Below are positions 51,489-63,667 of a stretch of 64,000 nt of DNA, one piece after another. This DNA is from Colletes latitarsis. Taxonomy: Eukaryota > Arthropoda > Insecta > Hymenoptera > Colletidae. The notes beneath the pieces are model-generated. The model made no database searches. It was given only the letters and a program-made list of their open reading frames with translations, and had not been told where the DNA came from. The stretch covers positions 25,624,001 through 25,688,000 of the forward strand of contig NC_135136.1 of the NCBI RefSeq assembly GCF_051014445.1. The letters run 5' to 3'. The translations under genes and the position numbers were made by a program. The stretch's first letter is position 1, and every line of letters starts with the position of its first letter.

Positions 51489-54400
51489 CGGGCATAACCC
51501 AGACCTAACCCAGACCTAACCGGTGTTACCGACTAAAATACTGACCGAATCCAGGTTTAATTGACTGTTACTGTGTGTTACCACATTACTACGTGATAAA
51601 AAACCCGAAAATTCCCAGGATCTGACCAACAAGTATGCGAAGAATGCAAAATCATGAGCCAGATGCGGGCATAACCCAGACCTAACTCAGACCTAACCGG
51701 TTTTATCCTCTAAAATGTGGATCGAAACCAGGTTTAATTGACTGTTACTGTATGGTACCACATTAGTACGTGATTCAAACCAGAGAAATCCAATGATCTG
51801 GCCAACAAGAATGCGAGGAAGGCAAAATCATGAGCCTGATGTGGGCATAACCCAGACCTAACCCAGACCTAACCGGTTTTATCCTCTAAAATGTGGATCG
51901 AAAGCAGGTTTAATTGACTGTTACTGTGTGGTACCACATTACTACGTGATTAATACCCGAAAAAACCCAGGATCTGGCCTACAACTATGCGAAGAAGGTA
52001 ACATCATTAGCCAGATGCGGGCATAACCCAGACCTAATCCAGACCTAACCGGTGTTACCAACTAAAATACTGACCGAATCCAGGTTTAATTGACTGTTAG
52101 TGTGTGGTACCACATTACTACGTTATTCAAACCAGAGAAAACCAAGGATCTGTCCAACGAGTGTTCGAGGAAGGCAAAACCATGGGCCAGATGCGGGCAT
52201 AACCCAGACCTAACCCAGACCTAACCAGTGTTATCCTGTAAAATATTGATCGAAACCAAGTTTAATTGACTGTTACTGTGTGTTACCACATTACTACGTG
52301 ATACAAACCCGAAAATTCCCAGGATCTGACCAACAAGTATGCGACAAATGCAAAATCATGAGCCAGATGCGGGCATAACCCAGACCTAACCCAGACCTAA
52401 CCGGTGTTATCCCCTAAAATGTGGATCGAAACCAGGTTTAATTGACTGCTTCAGTGTGGTATCATATGAGTACGTTATTCAAACCAGAGAAAACCAAGGA
52501 TCTGTCCAACAAGTGTTCGAAGAAGGCAATATCATGGGCCAGATGCGGGCATAACCCAGACCTAACCCAGACCTAACCAGTGTTATCCTCTAAAATATTG
52601 ATCGAAACCAAGTTTAATTGACTGTTACTGTTTGTTACCACATTACTACGTGATACAAACCCGAAAATTCCCAGGATCTGACCAACAAGTATGCGACGAA
52701 TGCAAAATCATGAGTCAGATGCGGGCATAACCCAGACCTAACTCAGACCTAACCGGTATTATCCTCTAAAATGTGGATCGAAACCAGGTTTAATTGACTG
52801 TTACTGTGTGGTACCACATTACTACGTGATTAATACCCGAAAAAACCCAGGATCTGGCCAACAACTATGCGAAGAAGGTAAAATCATTAGCCAGATGAGG
52901 GCATAACACAGACCAAACCCAGACCTAACCGGTGTTACCGACTAAAATACGGACCGAATCCACGTTTAATTGACTGTTAGTGTGTGGTACCACATTACTA
53001 CGTTATTCAAACCAGAGAAAACCAAGGATCTGACCAACAAGTGTTCGAAGAAGGCAAAATCATGGGCCACATGCGGGCATAACCCAGACCTAACCCAGAC
53101 CTAACCAGTGTTATCCTCTAAAATATTGATCGAAACCAAGTTTAATTGACTGTTACTGTGTGTTACCACATTACTACGTGATACAATCCCGAAAATTCCC
53201 AGGATCTGACCAACAAGTATGCGAAGAATGCAAAATCATGAGCCAGATGCGGGCATAACCCAGACCTAACTCAGACCTAACCGGTATTATCCTCTAAAAT
53301 GTGGATCGAAACCAGGTTTAATTGACTGTTACTGTGTGGTACCACATTACTACGTGATTAATACCCGAAAAAACCCAGGATCTGGCCAACAACTATGCGA
53401 AGAAGGTAAAATCATTAGCCAGATGCGGGCATAACACAGACCTAACCCAGACCTAGCCCGTGTTACCGACTAAAATACAGACCGAAACCAGGTTCAAATT
53501 ACTGTTTCAGTGTCGTACCACATTAGTACGTGATTAAAACCAGAGAAAACCAAGGATCTGTCCAACAAGTGTTCGAAGAAGGCAAAATCATGGGTCAGAT
53601 GCGGGCATAACCCAGACCTAATCCAGACCTATCCAGTGTTATCCTCTAAAATATTGATCGAAACCAAGTTTAATTGACTGTTACTGTGTGTTACCACATT
53701 ACTACATGATACAAACCCGAAAATTCCCAGGATCTGACCAACAAGTATACGACGAATGCAAAATCATGAGCCAGATGCGGGCATAACCCAGACCTAACCC
53801 AGACCTAACCGGTGTTATCCCCTAAAATGTGGATCGAAACCAGGTTTAATTGACTGCTTCAGTGTGGTATCATATTAGTACGTGATTCAAACCCGAAAAA
53901 ACCCAGGATCCCGCCAACAACTATGCGAAGAATGCAAAATCATGAGCCAGATGCGGTCATAACCCTGACCTAACCCAGACCTAACCGGTGTTACCGACTA
54001 AAATACTGACTGAATCCAGGTTTAATTGACTGTTAGTGTGTGTTACCACATTACTACGTGATACAAACCCTAAAAAACCCAGGATCTGGCCAACAAGTAT
54101 GCGAAGAAGGCAAGATCATGAGCCAGATGCGGGCATAACCCAGACCTAACCCAGACCTAACCGGTGTTATCCTCTAAAATATTGATCGAAACCAATTTTA
54201 ATGGACTGTTCCAGAGTGGTACCATAATTACTACGTGATTCAAACCCGAAAAAACCCAGGATCTGACCAACAAGTATGCGTAGAATGCAAAATCATGAGC
54301 CAGTTGCGGGCATAACCCAGACATAACCCAGACCTAATCGGTTTTATCCTCTAAAATATTGATCGAAACCAAGTTTAATGTAACTGTTCCAGTATGGCTC

Positions 54401-54519
54401 CACATTACTACGTGATTCAAACCAGAGAGAACCAAGGATCTGGCCAACAAGAATGCGAAGAAGGCACAATCATGAGCCAGATACGGGCATAACCCAGACC
54501 TAACCCAGACCTAACCGGT
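51489..54519 (+). repeat. Duplication C, copy 2
   Basis: Tandem second copy of C1, with about 14 differences noticed over 3 kb, for example CCAATGATCTGG near 51,790, GCGACAAATGC near 52,345, AAGTATACGAC near 53,745 and CAGTTGCGGG near 54,302. The ACCCC-plus-seven-A stretch of C1 (near 51,073) is ACCCTAAAAAACCC here, which changes the later offset to 2,995. It is more diverged than A or B, so probably an older event. Confidence 0.92.
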
Positions 54520-55640
54520 CTTATCCTCTGAAGTATTGATCGAAACCAAGTATAATGGACTGTTTCATTGTGGTACCGTAATTACTACGTGATTCAAACC
54601 CGAAAAAACCCAGGATCGGGCCCACAAGTCTGCGAAGAAGGCAAAATAATGAGCCAGATGCGGGCATAACCCAGACCTAACCCAGACCTAATCGGTTTCA
54701 TCCTCTAAAATATTGATCGAAACCAGGTTTAATTGTCTGTTTCAGTGTGGTACCACATTACTACGTGATTCAAACCCTAAAAAAACTCAGGATCCGGCCA
54801 ACAAGTATGCGAATAAGGCAAAATCATGAGCCAGATGCGGGCATAACCCAGACCGAACCCAGACCTAACCGATGTTGCCGACTAAAATACTGACCGAATC
54901 CAGGTTTAATTGACTGTTACTGTGTGGTACCACATTACTACGTGATACAAACCCGAAAATTCCCAGGATCTGGCCAACAAGTATGCGAAGAACACAAAAT
55001 CATGAGCCAGATGCGGGCATAACCCAGACCTAACCCAGACCTAATCGGTTTTATCCTCTAAAATATTGATCGAAACCAGGCTTAATTGTCTGTTTCAGTG
55101 TGGTTCCACATTACTACGTGATTCAAACCCTACAAAACGCAGGATCTGGCCAACAAGTATGCGAAGAAGGTAAAATCATGAGCCAGGGGCGGTCATAACC
55201 CAGACCTAACCCAGACCTAACCGGTGTTACCGACTAAAATACTGACCGAATCCAGGTTTAATGGACTGTTACTGTGTGGTACCACATTACTACGTGATAC
55301 AAACCCGAAAATTCCCAGGATCTGGCCAACAACTATGCGAAGAAGGCAAAATCATGAGCCAGATGCGGGCATAACCCAGACCTAACCCAGACCTAACCGG
55401 TGTTATACTCTAAAATATTGATCGAATCCAAGTGTAACGGACTGTTTCTGTGTGGTACCACATTACTGCGTGATTCAAACCCGAAAAAACCCAGGATCTG
55501 GCCAACATGAATGCGGAAAAGGCAAAATCATGAGCCAGATACGGTTATAACCCAGACCTAACCGGTGTTATCCTCTAAAATATTGATCGAAACCAAGTTT
55601 AATGGACTGTTCCAGTGTGGTACCATAATTACCACGTGAT
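54515..55640 (+). repeat. Repeat D, copy 1
   Basis: Matches 57,149 to about 58,285. The offset is 2,634 (15 x 176 - 6) up to the 165-bp monomer 55,397-55,561, and 2,645 after it. Shared markers are GGTACCGTAATTAC, CCAGGCTTAATTG (55,078 and 57,711), CCCTACAAAAC and CAAGTGTAACGG. Copies differ more than in A, B or C. The bend in the offset is explained by the 11-bp sub-repeat missing only from this copy. Confidence 0.85.
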
Positions 55641-57148
55641 TCAAACCAGAAAAAACCCAGGATCTGACCAACAAGTATGCGAAGAATGCAAAATCATGAG
55701 CCAGTTGCGGGCATAACACAGACCTAACCCAGACCTAATCGGTTTCATCCTCTAAAATATTGATCGAAACCAAGTTTAATGGACTGTTCCAGTGTGGTAC
55801 CACATTACTACGTGATTGAAACCAGAAAAAACCAGGGATCCGGCCAACAAGAATGCGGAAAAGGCAAAATCATGAGTCAGATGCGGGCATAACCCAGACC
55901 TAACCCAGACCTAACCGGTGTTCCCGACTAAAATACTGACCGAATCCAGGTTTAATTGACTGTTACTGTGTGGTACCACATTACTACGTGATTCAAACCC
56001 GAAAAAACCCAGGACCTGGCCAACAAGTATGCGGAAAAGGCAAAATCATGAGCCAGATGCGGGCATAACCCAGACCTAACCCAGACCTAACCGGTGTTAC
56101 CGACTAAAGTATTGATCGAAACCAAGTTTAATGGCCTGTTTCAGTGTGGTACCATAAATACTACCTGATTCAAACCCGAATAAACCCAGGATCTGACCAA
56201 CAAGTATGCGAAGAATGCAAAATCATGAGTCAGATGCGGGCATAACCCAGACCTAACCCAGACCTAACCCAGACCTAACCGGTGTTCCCGACTAAAATAC
56301 TGACCGGAGCCAGGTTTAATTGACTGTTACTGTGTGGTACCACATTACTACGTGATTCAAACCCGGAAATTCCCAGGATCTGAGCAACAAGTATGCGAAG
56401 ACGGCACAATCATGAGCCAGATGCGGGCATAACCCAGACCTAACCCAGACCTAACCAGTGTTATCCTTTAAAATGTGGATCGAAACCAGGTTTAATTGAC
56501 TGTTTCATTGTGGTACCACATTACTACGTGATTCAAACCCTAAAAAACCCAGGATCTGGCCAATAAGTATGCGAAGAAGGCAAAATAATGAGCTAGATGC
56601 GGGCATAACCCAGACCTAACCCAGACCTAACCGGTGTTACCGACTAAAATACTGACCGAATCCAGGTTTAATTGACTGTTACTGTGTGGTACCACATTAC
56701 TACGTGATACAAACCCGAAGATTCCCAGGATCTGGCCAACAACCATGCGAAGAAGGCAAAATCATGAGCCAGATGCGGGCATAACCCAGACCTAACCCAG
56801 ACCTAACCGCTGTTAACCTCTAAAATATTGATCGAAACCGAGTTTATTGGACTGTTCCAGTGTGGTACCATAATTACTACGTGATCCAAACCAGAAAAAA
56901 ACCAGGATATGACCAACAAGTATGCGAAGAATGCAAAATCATTAGCCAGTTGCGGGCATAACCCAGACCTAACCCAGACCTAATCCGTTTTATCCTCTAA
57001 AATATTGATCGAAACCAAGTTTAATGGACTGTTCCAGTGTGGCTCCACATTACTACTTGATTCAAACCAGAGAAAACCAAGGATCTGGCAAACAAGAATG
57101 CGAAGAAGGCAAAATCATGAGCCAGATGCGGGCATAACCCAGACCTAA
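55641..57148 (+). repeat. Diverged monomers between D1 and D2
   Basis: Eight to nine monomers without clear HOR order. They include the 188-bp monomer with three 11-bp sub-repeats (56,091-56,278) and the 165-bp monomer with one (56,984-57,148). Several heads read CCGGTGTTCCCGAC or CTAATCGGTTTCATCC, and GGTACCATAATTAC is common. No gene is seen. Confidence 0.85.
56091..56278 (+). repeat. 188-bp monomer with three 11-bp sub-repeats
   Basis: Three consecutive CCCAGACCTAA units precede the next head CCGGTGTTCCC, plus one extra base in GGTACCATAAATAC. The only triple seen in the window; together with the single-copy monomers it shows that the 11-bp unit expands and contracts independently of the monomer. 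Confidence 0.92.
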
Positions 57149-58285
57149 CCGTTGTTATCCTCTAAAATATTGATCGAAACCAAGTTTATTGGACTGTTTC
57201 AGTGTGGTACCGTAATTACTACGTGATTCAAACCCGAAAAACCCCAGGATCTGGCCCACAAGTATGCGAAGAAGGCAAAATCATGAGCCAGATGCGGGCA
57301 TAACCCAGACCTAACCCAGACCTAATCGGTTTCATCCTCTAAAATATTGATCGAAACCAGGTTTAATTGTCTGTTTCAGTGTGGTACCACATCACTACGT
57401 GATTCAAACCCTAAAAAAACTCAGGATCCGGCCAACAAGTATGCGAAGAAGGCAAAATCATGAGCCAGATGCGGGCATAACCCAGACCTAACCCAGACCT
57501 AACCGGTGTTACCGACTAAAATACTGACCGAATCCAGGTTTAATCGACTGTTACTGTGTGGTACCACATTACTACGTGATACAAACCCGAAAATTCCCAG
57601 GATCTGGCCAACAAGTATGCGAAGAACGCAAAATCATGAGCCAGATGCGGGCATAACCCAGACCTAACCCAGACCTAATCGGTTTTATCGTCTAAAATAT
57701 TGATCGAAACCAGGCTTAATTGTCTGTTTCAGTGTGGTTCCACATTACTACGTGATTCAAACCCTACAAAACCCAGGATCTGGCCAACAAGTATGCGAAG
57801 AAGGCAAAATCATGAGCCAGATGCGGTCATAACCCAGACCTAACCCAGACCTAACCGGTGTTACCGACTAAAATACTGACCGAATCCAGGTTTAATCGAC
57901 TGTTACTGTGTGGTACCACATTACTACGTGATACAAACCCGAAAATTCCCAGGATCTCGCCAACAACTATGCGAAGAAGGCAAAATCATGAGCCAGATGC
58001 GGGCATAACCCAGACCTAACCCAGACCTAACCGGTGTTATACTCTAAAATATTGATCGAATCCAAGTGTAACGGACTGTTTCTGTGTGATACCACATTAC
58101 TGCGTGATTCAAACCCGAAAAAACCCAGGATCTGGCCAACAAGAATGCGGAAAAGGCAAAATCATGAGCCAGATGCGGTTATAACCCAGACCTAACCCAG
58201 ACCTAACCGGTGTTATCCTCTAAAATATTAATCGAAACCAAGTTTAATGGACTGTTCCAGTGTGGTACCATAATTACTACGTGAT
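57149..58285 (+). repeat. Repeat D, copy 2
   Basis: Counterpart of D1. It has GTGTGATACCAC near 58,085 where D1 has GTGTGGTACCAC, and keeps both 11-bp sub-repeats after GATGCGGTTATAA. The GTGTGATACCAC variant with its neighbours appears a third time at 60,901 (offset 2,819 = 16 x 176 + 3), so 60.7-61.1 kb descends from D2 rather than D1. Confidence 0.85.
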
Positions 58286-58359
58286 TCAAACCCTAAAAAA
58301 CCCAGGATCTGGCCAATAAGTATGCGTAGAAGGCAAAATCATGAGCCAGTTGCGGGCAT

Positions 58360-59220
58360 AACCCAGACCTAACCCAGACCTAACCGGTGTTACCGACTAA
58401 AATACTGACCGAATCCAGGTTTAATTGACTGTTACTGTGTGTTACCACATTACTACGTGATAAAAAACCCGAAAATCCCCAGGATCTGACCAACAAGTAT
58501 GCGAAGAATGCAAAATCATGAGCCAGATGCGGGCATAACCCAGACCTAACTCAGACCTAACCGGTTTTATCCTCTAAAATGTGGATCGAAACCAGGTTTA
58601 ATTGACTGTTACTGTATGGTACCACATTAGTACGTGATTCAAACCAGAGAAATCCAAGGATCTGGCCAACAAGAATGCGAGGAAGGCAAAATCATGAGCC
58701 TGATGTGGGCATAACCCAGACCTAACCCAGACCTAACCGGTTTTATCCTCTAAAATGTGGATCGAAACCAGGTTTAATTGACTGTTACTGTGTGGTACCA
58801 CATTACTACGTGATTAATACCCGAAAAAACCCAGGATCTGGCCAACAACTATGCGAAGAAGGTAAAATCATTAGCCAGATGCGGGCATAATCCAGACCTA
58901 ATCCAGACCTAACCGGTGTTACCGACTAAAATACTGACCGAATCCAGGTTTAATTGACTGCTAGTGTGTGGTACCACATTACTACGTTATTCAAACCAGA
59001 GAAAACCAAGGATCTGTCCAACAAGTGTTCGAAGAGGGCAAAATCATGGGTCAGATGCGGGCATAACCCAGACCTAACCCAGACCTATCCAGTGTTATCC
59101 TCTAAAATATTGATCGAAACCAAGTTTAATTGACTGTTACTGTGTGTTACCACATTACTACGTGATACAAAACCCGAAAATTCCCAGGATCTGACCAACA
59201 AGTATGCGAAGAATGCAAAA
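58360..59220 (+). repeat. Partial third copy of C (about 860 bp)
   Basis: Matches the beginning of C1 at offset 9,860: GATAAAAAACCC (58,459), TTACTGTATGGTACC, GAGAAATCCAAGG and GTGTTCGAAG follow in the same order. Differences include GGCAAAATCATGGGTC where C1 has GGCAAAATCATGGGCC, and AAACCAGG where C1 has AAAGCAGG. After about 59,220 the order departs from C1. Confidence 0.85.
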
Positions 59221-62200
59221 TCATGAGCCAGATGCGGGCATAACCCAGACCTAACTCAGACCTAACCGGTTTTATTCTCTAAAATGTGGATCGAAACCAG
59301 GTTTAATTGACTGTTACTGTATGGTACCACATTACTACGTTATTCAAACCAGAGAAAACCAAGGATCTGTCCAACAAATGTTCGAAGAAGGCAAAATCAT
59401 GGGTCAGATGCGGGCATAACCCAGACCTAACCCAGACCTAACCAGTGTTATCCTCTAAAATATTGATCGAAACCAAGTTTAATGGACTGTTTCTGTGTGG
59501 TACCACATTACTGTGTGATTCAAAACCGAAAAAACCCAGGATCTGACCAACAAGTATGCGACGAATGCAAAATCATGAGCCAGATGCGGGCATAACCCAG
59601 ACCTAACCCTGACCTAACCGGTGTTATCCCCTAAAATGTGGATCGAAACCAGGTTTAATTGACTGCTTCAGTGTGGTATCATATTAGTACGTGATTCAAA
59701 CCCTAAAAAACCCAGGATCTGGCCAACAACTATGCGAGGGATGCAAAATCATGAGCCAGATGCGGGCATAAACCAGACCTAACCCAGACCTAACCGGTGT
59801 TACCGACTAAAATACTGACCGAATCCAGGTTTAATTGACTGTTACTGTGTGGTACCACATTACTACGTGATACAAACCCGAAAATTCCCAGGATCTGACC
59901 AACAAGTATGCGAAGTATGCAAAATCATGAGCCAGATGCGGGCATAACCCAGACCTAACTCAGACCTAACCGGTATTATCCTCTAAAATGTGGATCGAAT
60001 CCAGGTTTAATTGACTGTTACTGTGTGGTACCACATTACTACGTGACTAATACCCGAAAAAACCCAGGATCTGGCCAACAACTATGCGAAGAACGTAAAA
60101 TCATTAGCCAGATGCGGGCATAACCCAGACCTAACCCAGACCTAGCCCGTGTTACCGACTAAAATACAGACCGAAACCAGGTTTAATTGACTGTTTCAGT
60201 GTGGTACCACATTAGTACGTGATTCAAACCAGAGAAAACCAAGGATCTGGCGAACAAGAATGCGAGGAAGGCAAAATCATGAGCCTGATGTGGGCATAAC
60301 CCAGACCTAACCCAGACCTAACCGGTTTTATCCTCTAAAATGTGGATCGAAACCAGGTTTAATTGTCTGTTACTGTGTGGTGCCCCATTACTACGTGATT
60401 AATACCCGAAAAAACCCAGGATCTGGCCAACAACTATGCGAAGAAGGTAAAATCATTAGCCAGATGAGGGCATAACACAGACCTAACCCAGACCTAACCG
60501 GTGTTACCGACTAAAATACTGACCGAATCCAGGTTTAATTGACTGTTAGTGTGTGGTACCACATTACTACGTTATTCAAACCAGAGAAAACCAAGGATCT
60601 GTCCAACAAGTGTTCGAAGAAGGCAAAATCATGGGTCAGATGCGGGCATAACCCAGACCTAACCCAGACCTAACCAGTGTTATCCTCTAAAATACTGACC
60701 GAATCCAGGTTTAATTGACTGTTACTGTGTGGTACCACATTACTACGTGATACAAACCCGAAAATTCCCAGGATCTGGCCAACAACTATGCGAAGAAGGC
60801 AAAATCATGAGCCAGATGCGGGCATAACCCAGACCTAACCCAGACCTAACCGGTGTTATACTCTAAAATATTGATCGAATCCAAGTGTAACGGACTGTTT
60901 CTGTGTGATACCACATTACTGCGTGATTCAAACCCGAAAAAACCCAGGATCTGGCCAACAAGAATGCGGAAAAGGCAAAATCATGAGCCAGATGCGGTTA
61001 TAACCCAGACCTAACCCAGACCTAACCGGTGTTATCCTCTAAAATATTGATCGAAACCAAGTTTAATGGACTGTTCCAGTGTGGTACCATAATTACTACG
61101 TGATTCAAACCAGAAAAAACCCAGGATCTGACCAACAAGTATTCCAAGAATGCAAAATCATGAGCCAGTTGCGGGCATAACCCAGACCTAACCCAGACCT
61201 AACTGGTGTTACCGACTAAAATACTGACCGAATCCAGGTTTAATTGACTGTTACTGTGTGGTACCACATTACTACGTGATACAAACCCGAAAATTTCCAG
61301 GATCTGGCCAACAACTATGCGAAGAAGGCAAAATCATGAGCCAGATGCGGGCATAACCCAGACCTAACCCAGACCTAACCAGTGTTATCCATTAAAATGT
61401 GGATCGAAACCAGGTTTAATTGACTGTTTCATTGTGGTACCACATTACTACGTGATTCAAACCCTAAAAAACCCAGGATCTGGCCAACAACTATGCGAGG
61501 AAGGCATAATCATGAGCCTGACGTGGGCATAACCCAGACCTAACCCAGACCTAACCGGTTTTATCCTCTAAAATATTGATCGAAACCAGGTTTAATTGAC
61601 TGTTTCAACGTGGTACCACATTACTACGTGATTCAAACCCTAAAAAACCCAGGATCTGGCCAACAAGTATGCGAAGAAGGCAAAATCATAAGCCTGATGC
61701 AGGCATAACCCAGACCTAACCCAGACCGAACCGGTGTTACCGACTAAAATACTGACCGAATCCAGGTGTAATTGACTGTTACTGTGTGGTACGACATTAC
61801 TACGAGATACAAACACGAAAATTCCCAGGATCTGGCCAACAACTATGCGAAGAAGGTAAAATCATTAGCCAGATGCGGGCATAACCCAGACCTAACCCAG
61901 ACCTAATCGGTTTCATCCTCTAAAATATTGATCGAAACCAGGTTTAATTGTCTGTTTCAGTGTGGTACCACATTACTGCGTGATTGAAACCAGAGAACAC
62001 CGAGGATCCGGCCAACAAGAATGCGGAAAAGGCAAAATCATGAGTCAGATGCGGGCATAACCCAGACCTAACCCAGACCTAACCGGTGTTACCGACTGAA
62101 ATACTGACCGAATCCAGGTTTAATTGACTGTTACTGTGTGGTACCACATTACTACGTTATTCAAACCAGAGAAAACCAAGGATCTGTCCAACAAGTGTTC

Positions 62201-63315
62201 GAAGAAGGCAAAATCATGAGCCAGATGCGGGCATAACCCAGACCTAACCCAGACCTAACCGTTCTTATCCTCTAAAATATTGATTGAAACCAAGTATAAT
62301 GGACTGTTTCAGTGTGGTACCGTAATAACTACGTGATTCAAACCCGAAAAAACCCAGGATCTGACCAACAAGTATGCGAAGAAGGCAAAATCATGAGCCA
62401 GATGCGGGCATAACCCAGACCTAACCCAGACCTAATCGGTTTCATCCTCTAAAATATTGATCGAAACCAGGTTTAATTGTCTGTTTCAGTGTGGTACCAC
62501 ATTACTACGTGATTGAAACCAGAGAAAACCGAGGATCCGGCCAACAAGAATGCGGAAAAGGCAAAATCATGAGTCAGATGCGGGCATAACCCGGACCTAA
62601 CCCAGACCTAACCGGTGTTCCCGACTAAAATACTGACCGAATCCAGGTTTAGTTGACTGTTACTGTGTGGTACCACATTACTACGTGATTCAAACCCGAA
62701 AATTCCCAGGATCTGACCAACAAGTATGCGAAGAATGCAAAATCAAGAGCCAGATGCGGGTATAACCCAGACCTAACTCAGACCTAACCGGTTTTATCCT
62801 CTAAAATGTGGATCGAAACCAGGTTTAATTGACTGTTACTGTATGGTATCACATTACTACGTGATTAATACCCGAAAAAACCCAGGATCTGGCCAACAAC
62901 TACGCGAAGAAGGTAAAATCATTAGCCAGATGCGGGCATAACCCAGACCTAACCCAGACCTAACTGGTGTTACCGACTAAAATACTGACCGAATCCAGGT
63001 TTAATTGACTGTTACTGTGTGTTACCACATTACTACGTGATACAAACCCGAAAATTCCCAGGATCTGACCAACAAGTATGCGAAGAATGCAAAATCATGA
63101 GCCAGATGCTGGCATAACCCAGACCTAACCCAGACCTAACCGGTGTTCCCGACTAAAATACTGACCGAATCCAGGTTTAATTGACTGTTACTGTGTGGTA
63201 CCACATTACTACGTGATTCAAACCCGAAAAAACCCAGGATCTGGCCAACAACTATGCGAAGAAGGCAAAATCATGAGCCAGATGCGGGCATAACCCAGAC
63301 CTTACCCAGACCTAA
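59221..63315 (+). repeat. Diverged, weakly ordered monomers at the right end
   Basis: About 23 monomers. j-like heads (ACTGACCGAATCC with TTACTGTGTGG) alternate irregularly with TATTGATCG heads and f-like monomers. A short copy of D2 lies at about 60,690-61,105. The rest shows only monomer-level similarity with many private substitutions. No gene or foreign sequence is visible. Confidence 0.85.
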
Positions 63316-63491
63316 CCGGTTTTATCCTCTAAAATGTGGATCGAAACCAGGATTAATTGACTGTTTCTGTGTGGTATCACATTACTGCGTGATTCAAACC
63401 CGAAAAAACCCGGGATATGGCCAACTAGAATGCGGAATAGGCGAAATCGTGAGCCAGATGCGGGCATAACCCAGACCTTACCCAGACCTAA
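63316..63491 (+). repeat. Doublet monomer 1
   Basis: 176 bp with head CCGGTTTTATCCTCTAAAAT, then CCAGGATTAATTG (a variant seen only in this pair) and TTACTGCGTGATTC. Tail ATGGCCAACTAGAATGCGG. It is followed by its closest relative in the window. It ends CCTTACCC, which removes the usual in-frame TAA. Confidence 0.88.
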
Positions 63492-63667
63492 CCGGTTTTA
63501 TCCTCTAAAATGTGGATCGAAACCAGGATTAATTGACTGTTTCTGTGTGGTACCACATTACTGCGTGATTCAAACCCGAAAAAACCCGGGATCTGGCCAA
63601 CAAGAATGCGAAGAAGGCAAAATCATGAGCCAGATGCGGGCATAACCCAGACCTAACCCAGACCTAA
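63492..63667 (+). repeat. Doublet monomer 2
   Basis: Shares CCAGGATTAATTG and AAACCCGGGAT with the monomer before it. It differs at GTACCAC (GTATCAC in the first) and in the tail GAATGCGAAGAAGGC. This is a single-monomer tandem duplication in the otherwise diverged right end. Confidence 0.88.

Noticed and set aside
63254..63645. Two overlapping 71-codon frames starting 176 bases apart
   Set aside because: Their spacing is exactly one monomer and both depend on CCTTACCC. They are two readings of a duplicated monomer.
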